A stretch of DNA of 64,000 nucleotides from Ewingella sp963519305 (GTDB lineage: Bacteria > Pseudomonadota > Gammaproteobacteria > Enterobacterales > Enterobacteriaceae), in the NCBI GenBank assembly GCA_963519305.1, contig CAUQMS010000012.1, forward strand, positions 76,727 to 140,726, in the 5' to 3' direction. Below the pieces are notes generated by a model. It saw only the letters and a program-made list of their open reading frames with translations. It had not been told where the DNA came from and did not search any database. Both the position numbers and the translations under genes were made by a program. Shown piece by piece: positions 59,241-64,000 of this stretch (within the stretch, counting starts at the first letter, position 1; the number at the start of each line of letters is the position of its first letter).

Positions 59241-59978
59241 ATGAAAGTTGTTGCTACGTTTTGTCTTGCCAGCCTGTTTTCCCTCAATGCTTTTGCCCTT
59301 GCCGGCAACGATGCGACCACCAAACCAGACCTCTACTATCTGAAAAATGATCAGGCGATTAACAGCCTGACTTTGCTTCCGCCGCCTCCGGCTGTGGGCA
59401 GCATTGCGTTTCTCAACGACCAGGCGATGTATGAGCAAGGGCGTCTTCTGCGTTCAACCGAACGCGGCAAGCAGGCGGCTGAAGACGCTAACCTGAGCGG
59501 CGGCGGGGTGGCAAATGCTTTCTCCGGTGCTTTTGGTTCGCCGATCACCGCTAAAGATTCACCCGAGCTGCATAAGCTGCTGACCAATATGATCGAGGAT
59601 GCCGGAGATCTGGCGACCCGTGGTGCTAAAGAGAAGTACATGCGCATCCGTCCGTTTGCGTTCTACGGTGTCCCGACGTGTAATACCACCGAGCAGGATA
59701 AGTTGTCGAAAAATGGTTCTTATCCGTCCGGCCATACGTCCATCGGCTGGGCGACGGCATTAGTGCTGACGGAGATTAACCCGCAGCGTCAGGATCAGAT
59801 CCTCCAGCGCGGTTATGATCTTGGTCAGAGCCGGGTTATCTGCGGCTATCACTGGCAGAGCGACGTTGACGCCGCACGTATTGTTGGCTCAGCCGTGGTC
59901 GCCACGCTGCACACCAATCCGGCTTTCCAGCAACAATTGCAGAAAGCCAAAGAAGAGTTCTCCAGACAACATAAATAA
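59241..59978 (+). CDS. phoN: Class A non-specific acid phosphatase
   Basis: 245 residues from ATG MKVVATFCLASLFSLNAFA (signal peptide; AAGGAAAC upstream). The full PAP2 signature is present: K130-x6-R137-P138, PSGH at 162-165 and S197-R198-x5-H204-x3-D208. It hydrolyses a broad range of phosphomonoesters in the periplasm at acid pH; some relatives also transfer phosphate. It matches PhoN/PhoC of enterics. A terminator follows. Confidence 0.94.
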   Translation: MKVVATFCLASLFSLNAFALAGNDATTKPDLYYLKNDQAINSLTLLPPPPAVGSIAFLNDQAMYEQGRLLRSTERGKQAAEDANLSGGGVANAFSGAFGSPITAKDSPELHKLLTNMIEDAGDLATRGAKEKYMRIRPFAFYGVPTCNTTEQDKLSKNGSYPSGHTSIGWATALVLTEINPQRQDQILQRGYDLGQSRVICGYHWQSDVDAARIVGSAVVATLHTNPAFQQQLQKAKEEFSRQHK

Positions 59979-59995
59979 ACTGGCATGAACGAATC

Positions 59996-60026
59996 ATGGC
60001 CTTTGCTGATGCAAGGGCCATTTTTG
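59996..60026 (+). terminator. phoN terminator
   Basis: The stem ATGGCCTTTGC / GCAAGGGCCAT (59996-60006 with 60011-60021, one T-G pair), loop TGAT, is followed by TTTT. Confidence 0.85.
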
Positions 60027-60103
60027 GTCAGAGGGGCGGACACACTAGAATCCGTCCGATAAAAAAAGAGGGAATAGTGTATCTTGCCCGCATTACTGGC
60101 ATA

Positions 60104-60119
60104 CTGTATGTAATTACAG
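60104..60119 (+). promoter_or_regulatory. LexA (SOS) box before yebG
   Basis: CTGTATGTAATTACAG fits CTG-N10-CAG with the consensus CTGT/ACAG ends. It is centred 23 bp before the yebG ATG and conserved in position with the known LexA-regulated yebG promoter. Confidence 0.92.
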
Positions 60120-60134
60120 TGTAAGGAGTGAGTC

Positions 60135-60470
60135 ATGGCTGTTGTAACAAAATTTGTTGTGGTCAGAAAAGGTGAAGAGAAGATGACATTTGCCAACAAA
60201 AAAGATGCGGATGCTTACGACAAAATGCTCGATATGGCCGATGCCTTCAGCGAATGGCTGCTTACGAGCGGTCTTGAACTGGATGAAACACTGGCAGAAA
60301 ATATCTCACTTCACCTTGCAGAACATAAAGATACCGTTCAGCACATCTTGCGTACCAGCAAATTGCCTGAATCGGAAGGTGTGGAAGTTCCTGTTGCTGA
60401 AACAGAAGAACTGAGAGAAGCTGACGAAGTGCCAGTCAGTAAAAAGCCTCGTTCGGTGCAAGCGGCCTGA
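60135..60470 (+). CDS. yebG: SOS-induced protein YebG
   Basis: 111 residues (MAVVTKFVVVRKGEEKMTFANKKDADAYDKMLDMADAFSEWLLTSGLELDETLAENISLHLAEHKDTVQHIL), matching E. coli YebG in the first 75 residues, with a variable acidic C-terminus. It is induced by DNA damage through LexA; its biochemical function is not established. It has its own LexA box just upstream. Confidence 0.95.
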   Translation: MAVVTKFVVVRKGEEKMTFANKKDADAYDKMLDMADAFSEWLLTSGLELDETLAENISLHLAEHKDTVQHILRTSKLPESEGVEVPVAETEELREADEVPVSKKPRSVQAA

Positions 60471-60537
60471 TTGGCTGGCTAAAGCGTGCTGAAATGCGCG
60501 CAATATTGACTAAAATAATCAAACAGAGAGATTTTTG

Positions 60538-61041
60538 ATGAGTACACTCGTTCGTTTGGCTACGCTGGAAGATGCCTCCGCGATCAGCCACTTAGCGGTT
60601 GCCACTTTTTCAATGGCCTGCCCGGTAAGCACTCCGGCTGATGATATAAAAGACTATATTGAAACGAATCTGAATGTTGAATGCTTTGAAAATCTTCTAA
60701 CGTCATCCAACAAAAAAATCCACGTACTGGAATTCGATGATCAAATCATCGGCTACAGCTTACTGACTCTTGCACCTGAACCCGTCGGAATTTCGAAAGC
60801 TGATGGAATCACTGAGCTGACGCGTTGCTATCTTCTGGCAGAGTTTCATGGCGCGGGATACGCGCAGAAACTGGTCAGCGAAACACTGCAAAGTGTATCG
60901 GGTGGCGTGAGATTGCTGGTGAATGAAGAAAACGAAAGGGCGATCAAGTTTTATACCCGTCAGGGATTTACTCCGGTGGGAGAAACCTCGTTTTATGTAG
61001 GTAAAGATAAGCATCTCGACCTGGTTATGATTAACTTTTAA
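60538..61041 (+). CDS. GNAT-family acetyltransferase
   Basis: 167 residues from ATG MSTLVRLATLEDASAISHLAV. The acetyl-CoA region is visible though not classical: ELTRCYLLAEFHGAGYAQKLVSETLQSV, then LLVNEENERAIKFYTRQGFTPVGETSFYVGKDKHLDLVMI. The latter is typical of small-molecule N-acetyltransferases that act near polyamines or amino acids, but the substrate is unknown. It is adjacent to the insertion sequence but intact. Confidence 0.82.
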   Translation: MSTLVRLATLEDASAISHLAVATFSMACPVSTPADDIKDYIETNLNVECFENLLTSSNKKIHVLEFDDQIIGYSLLTLAPEPVGISKADGITELTRCYLLAEFHGAGYAQKLVSETLQSVSGGVRLLVNEENERAIKFYTRQGFTPVGETSFYVGKDKHLDLVMINF

Positions 61042-61112
61042 TTGGGCTTTACGTCTGTCGGTGCGCTCACCAGCGCACACTTTTTCCCTGCTTAATCTGT
61101 TAATGCAAGTTT

Positions 61113-62680
61113 ATAATGTCACTCCAGACACGACATTATCGCTTTGCGCTGACATAATCTGTCTATCCCAGTTTAAAATGTCACCCTGATTTCCAAAGTT
61201 AAAATGTCACTTTTACTGTGATTGAGTCTGAAAGAGCAGGGGGTTATCGTTTGAGGCTGGCTCTGAATTCTGCAGGGTTAACAAGTACCGGATTGATGGC
61301 TTTTAGCTGTTCCTGAACCCTTGCCTGAGCGCGTCGTTTAGGCATTTTCTTGCTGCGTTCTCTTTTACCCTCACGTTCCCGTTCGTCCTGAGTTACCTGC
61401 GCTAATTTCAATACGGCACCAAGCCGTTTATTGTCCACGATGGCGCCCTGGTCAACGCAGGCCAGCTTGTCATAGACCTGATATGACAACGTTCTGTAGC
61501 CGTATTTGAAGGCCAGAGTTCCATCCGGATAGTCGAGAACCATGATTTTTTCACCGGCGATACGTGTGTTTTCTTCAGTGGGGTTAACAAGATAGAGCAT
61601 CTTATCGTACTGAAATGTCAGTGATTTTGAGAGTGTTCGGTGTTCCTGCCAGGCGAAAATATCATCCAGTTCAGACAGTGATTCACTGACTGCCCGGTGG
61701 AGATTTTTAGGGTATTGAGGCGCTTTAGCAAAGCGCTGGTTAAAGTCCTGAATAAAGGTCTCCAGCCAGGCATTTGCTTCTTCAATACCAGTAATGTGCT
61801 CGAGCCGCATTTCCTTTATTAGCCGGTCCTGAAGTGTCTGGTTTGCCCGTTCCACGCGGCCTTTAGCCTGAGAACTGTTCGCGCATATGAGGTCAATATT
61901 GAGGTCATGAAGAACACGGCCAAACTGAGTGGTACCGGTACGTCGGGTTTCTGCCTGGCTGACACGGAAAACCGCATGTTTGTCACTATAGAACGCGACA
62001 GGTTTTCCATGTTTATCAAGATATTCACGCGTGGCCAGCATGTAGTCGAAGGCAGACTCAGTTTCGCAGAAGCGTAGGTGCATCAGCCGGCCAGTAGCAT
62101 CATCCATGTAAACCAGAAGGCAGCATTTTGATGCACGGCCTTCAAACCAGTCGTGGTGAGAGCCATCAATCTGAACAAGCTCACCAAGGCAATCACGCCG
62201 ATAACGTGGTTGATAGACCCGGGGTTTACGCCGCGAGTGCGGAACCCAGAGACCATCAGCAGTCATCCATTTTCTGAGCGTTTCCACTGAGACGCGAATA
62301 TGATGGCGTTCGCTGAGCTTTTCTGCGGCTAATGTAGGTCCAAAGTCGCTGTATTTTTCACGTAGCAGCGCCATGATCCGTAAGCGAAGTGAATCATCCA
62401 GTCGATTAGCACCTGATTTTCCTCGTCTGGCGTGAGTCAAACCATCTGCACCAGAAACACGAAAACGGTTCATCAATCGCTGCACCTGACGCTCAGTCAG
62501 CTGTAGTTGAGAGGCGGCATCACGGCGGCGTAAGCGTTTCTCGACAACAGCCTGGATAACCGGAAGTCTGCAAAGTTCTTTTCCTGACATAGTCACCAAC
62601 ATCACTGAAAGTCTCCCTGGAAGATCGGCTGGGTTGCGGATCCAGGGTGACATTATAAACTAGCGGAAAAGTGACATTAT
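61113..62680 (-). mobile_element. ISNCY-type insertion sequence (ISPlu15-like group)
   Basis: The transposase gene is flanked by inverted motifs ATAATGTCAC (61113-61122) and GTGACATTAT (62671-62680). Further inward, AGTTTAAAATGTCACCCTG (61170-61188) is matched in reverse at 62643-62661. These are taken as terminal and subterminal transposase sites. The size would be about 1.57 kb. No unambiguous target duplication could be seen, so the exact ends are approximate. Confidence 0.75.
61244..62602 (-). CDS. ISNCY-family transposase
   Basis: 452 residues if started at the ATG opening MLVTMSGKELCRLPVIQ (GGGAGA upstream). An ATG at 62653 inside the inverted repeat and one at 62590 are alternatives. 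The N-terminal HTH is VVEKRLRRRDAASQLQLTERQVQRLMNRFR. The DDE core (rve) has Asp in LVQIDGSHHDWF, Asp in AFYSDKHAVF and Glu in AKGRVERANQTLQDRL. The C-terminus is basic (KRERSKKMPKRRAQARVQ). It appears intact and possibly active. Confidence 0.9.
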   Translation of the reverse strand: MLVTMSGKELCRLPVIQAVVEKRLRRRDAASQLQLTERQVQRLMNRFRVSGADGLTHARRGKSGANRLDDSLRLRIMALLREKYSDFGPTLAAEKLSERHHIRVSVETLRKWMTADGLWVPHSRRKPRVYQPRYRRDCLGELVQIDGSHHDWFEGRASKCCLLVYMDDATGRLMHLRFCETESAFDYMLATREYLDKHGKPVAFYSDKHAVFRVSQAETRRTGTTQFGRVLHDLNIDLICANSSQAKGRVERANQTLQDRLIKEMRLEHITGIEEANAWLETFIQDFNQRFAKAPQYPKNLHRAVSESLSELDDIFAWQEHRTLSKSLTFQYDKMLYLVNPTEENTRIAGEKIMVLDYPDGTLAFKYGYRTLSYQVYDKLACVDQGAIVDNKRLGAVLKLAQVTQDEREREGKRERSKKMPKRRAQARVQEQLKAINPVLVNPAEFRASLKR

Positions 62681-63079
62681 CAAATTGCAGTAACATAATC
62701 GGTGCGTATAACATTGATTATGTTAAATGAACAAAACCTACTTATAACTTCACGAAGTTTGTAAACTCCTTACCTCAGTGCTTACCCCCTCTCTTGACCA
62801 AACTTAAAAGTGTGCTTTTACTAAATTTGCCTGGAGTGCCCTCGATTCCGCAGACAGTTCTTGTCCTCACGGCGAGAAGTTTGTCTTACGAGTAACAGAG
62901 CTTACTAACCACTTTAAGTGGTTAGTAAGCTCTGTTTAATGAGTAATTGGCTTTCATCTAACATGTTACACTTTTTACGCGAATTTATTGGCAATGCGTG
63001 GTCTACACGTCGTCATTGCGCGATAAAAATAGTTTAAAAGATCACTACGCAATATTCATGCTCAGCTAAGGGAAACAGG
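62681..63079. other. Gap between the IS and the DsbA-like gene
   Basis: About 400 bp without a supported gene. The only striking structure is the 43-bp palindrome at 62894-62936. The promoter for the DsbA-like gene presumably lies in 62940-63060. Confidence 0.4.
62894..62936. repeat. 43-bp perfect palindrome
   Basis: The 21-bp arm AACAGAGCTTACTAACCACTT (first 20 read AACAGAGCTTACTAACCACT) is followed by one T and then its exact reverse complement. There is no T tract after it. It could be an operator, a recombination or cruciform site, or a scar of a mobile element. Confidence 0.85.
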
Positions 63080-63703
63080 ATGTTTAAAAGCAGTATAGGA
63101 GTATTCACCATATGCGTATTATTCTCGTTCGGCGCTAACTCGGCGATCAAAGAAGGCCATCAATATTCCGTTTTATCGCAACCTGTCGCTGAAGCGCCCA
63201 GCGTTGTCGAGTTCTTCTCATTCTACTGCGGTCCCTGCTATCAGTTTACGCAACGGTATCCTGTCAGTGAGGGAATTAATCGTGCTTTGCCCGCTGGTGA
63301 AAAAGTCATCAAATACCATGTCAGTATGATGGGAAAACTGGGAAATGAACTCACCGAAGCCTGGGCTATCGCGATGATCATGGGAAAGAGCGATGCTGTG
63401 GAAATGCCATTGTTTGAGTCAGTGCAAAAAGCCAGAAATCTGCAAAGTACTGCGGACATTAAACAAATTTTCTCCCATGCCGGAGTAACATCCGCTGAAT
63501 ATGAAAGTGCTCAAAATAGTCTGGTGGTGAAGGCGTTAATCGCGAAGCAGGAAGCGGCGTTGAGGCAATTTTCAGTGTCTGGCACGCCCTCGTACTACGT
63601 TAATGGCCGATATAAAGTCAATAATTCTGGGATTAATGCCGACACGCCGGAGGGCTATGTTGACGGGTTCACCGAAGTGGTGAGCTACCTGTTGAAGCAT
63701 TGA
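63080..63703 (+). CDS. DsbA-like thiol-disulfide protein with CGPC active site
   Basis: 207 residues with a signal peptide (ending GANSA). DsbA fold: PSVVEFFSFYCGPCYQF places the active-site C50-G-P-C53 at the start of the thioredoxin helix, the alpha-helical insert follows, and the cis-proline loop is SVSGTPSYYVNGRYKVNN. Chromosomal DsbA has CPHC; CGPC is the thioredoxin sequence and would give a less oxidising pair. It lies between two insertion sequences, so it may be acquired, possibly as a plasmid- or secretion-system-linked DsbA variant. Confidence 0.87.
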   Translation: MFKSSIGVFTICVLFSFGANSAIKEGHQYSVLSQPVAEAPSVVEFFSFYCGPCYQFTQRYPVSEGINRALPAGEKVIKYHVSMMGKLGNELTEAWAIAMIMGKSDAVEMPLFESVQKARNLQSTADIKQIFSHAGVTSAEYESAQNSLVVKALIAKQEAALRQFSVSGTPSYYVNGRYKVNNSGINADTPEGYVDGFTEVVSYLLKH

Positions 63704-63722
63704 TCGCCCTTTTCAGGAAGGA

Positions 63723-63941
63723 TCAGCTTATACGTTGTAAAGACAGTTGCCCTACCCGGAGACTCAAGGGCCATCTGGATTTTCTTTCTGGCTTATGGGC
63801 GAGCTCGCCAAAAGCAACCTTCTGTGCAAGTTCATCGTAGCGTATGTGCTGTTCGTCTTTTACCTTTGCAGGTGATATTGCTATATACCCTAGCAATGAA
63901 CTAGTAACGTTAACCATATGTAAACTGCCTGCTTCATGCAA
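63723..63941 (-). CDS. Possible small protein before the right-end IS
   Basis: A 72-residue frame (GYIAISPAKVKDEQHIRYDELAQKVAFGELAHKPERKSRWPLSLRVGQLSLQRIS) with normal amino-acid composition but no clear Shine-Dalgarno. It starts a few bases from the IS903-like end, so it could be the 3' part of a gene cut by that insertion. Not recognised. Confidence 0.3.
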   Translation of the reverse strand: MHEAGSLHMVNVTSSLLGYIAISPAKVKDEQHIRYDELAQKVAFGELAHKPERKSRWPLSLRVGQLSLQRIS

Positions 63942-63946
63942 TTACT

Positions 63947-64000
63947 GGCTTTGTTGAATAAATCGGATTCAGATAAAAGCTCCCCTCGTCACTGACTTCC
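63947..64000. mobile_element. Left end of an IS903-type (IS5 family) insertion sequence, truncated by the window
   Basis: GGCTTTGTTGAATAAATC at 63947-63964 is identical to the 18-bp terminal inverted repeat of IS903. The following bases resemble that group's subterminal sequence. The transposase would lie beyond base 64000. Confidence 0.85.

Noticed and set aside
1..64000. CRISPR arrays, tRNA or rRNA genes
   Set aside because: No regularly spaced short repeats and no tRNA-like cloverleaf or rRNA sequence were seen.

Overview
The window comes from an enterobacterial chromosome. Close matches to Escherichia coli, Klebsiella or Serratia housekeeping proteins (Kup, Amn, AmyA, YebG, SotB, MntR, an OmpC/F-type porin), an EsaI/EsaR-type quorum-sensing pair, a meso-2,3-butanediol dehydrogenase and an AmpR-linked class A beta-lactamase resembling the FONA/SFO enzymes point to the Serratia/Rahnella/Ewingella part of the order. 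The genus is inferred from remembered sequences, not from a search. I found no tRNA, rRNA or CRISPR array.

Layout. 1-12450 is a surface-structure block. It holds the 3' end of a trimeric autotransporter adhesin with 189-residue tandem units, an OmpA/BamE-type lipoprotein, a secreted protein of unknown function, a chaperone-usher fimbrial operon (pilin, chaperone, usher, second chaperone, tip adhesin), a LuxR-type regulator and an autotransporter remnant. A 27-bp perfect repeat with conserved flanking sequence stands before the fimbrial operon and again before the regulator. 12480-14645 is an arsRBC operon. 14896-19556 carries an acetyltransferase, divergent ampR/bla, tetR-emrE and a Rob-like regulator. 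19629-22223 holds a butanediol dehydrogenase and the convergent luxI/luxR pair, with an EsaR-type lux box before luxR. 22626-25048 holds a LysR gene, a small carboxymuconolactone-decarboxylase/tautomerase operon and a Vat-like acetyltransferase.

25096-33200 is a seven-gene minus-strand operon (two flavin-dependent monooxygenases, an acetyltransferase and a peptide-type ABC importer). It looks like a scavenging pathway for an organosulfur or N-/S-substituted compound. 33879-36736 is a TetR-controlled pair of a Tm-1-like protein and a TIM-barrel protein, with two matching operators. 36748-41401 joins mntR and a translationally coupled secreted chorismate mutase, divergent from a sitABCD manganese/iron importer with an MntR box between them. 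41472-55227 holds a GNAT protein, a porin, an azlCD pair with its regulator, sotB, kup, two small envelope proteins, amn, amyA and a sugar transporter.

55339-61041 holds a LysR regulator, a Tat-exported amidohydrolase, a guanidinium exporter (gdx/sugE) under a clear guanidine-II riboswitch, a second xenobiotic acetyltransferase, an acid phosphatase, LexA-regulated yebG and a GNAT protein. The right end (61113-64000) is mobile-element territory: an ISNCY-type insertion sequence, a 43-bp perfect palindrome, a DsbA-like protein with a CGPC active site, and the first bases of an IS903-type element that runs off the window.
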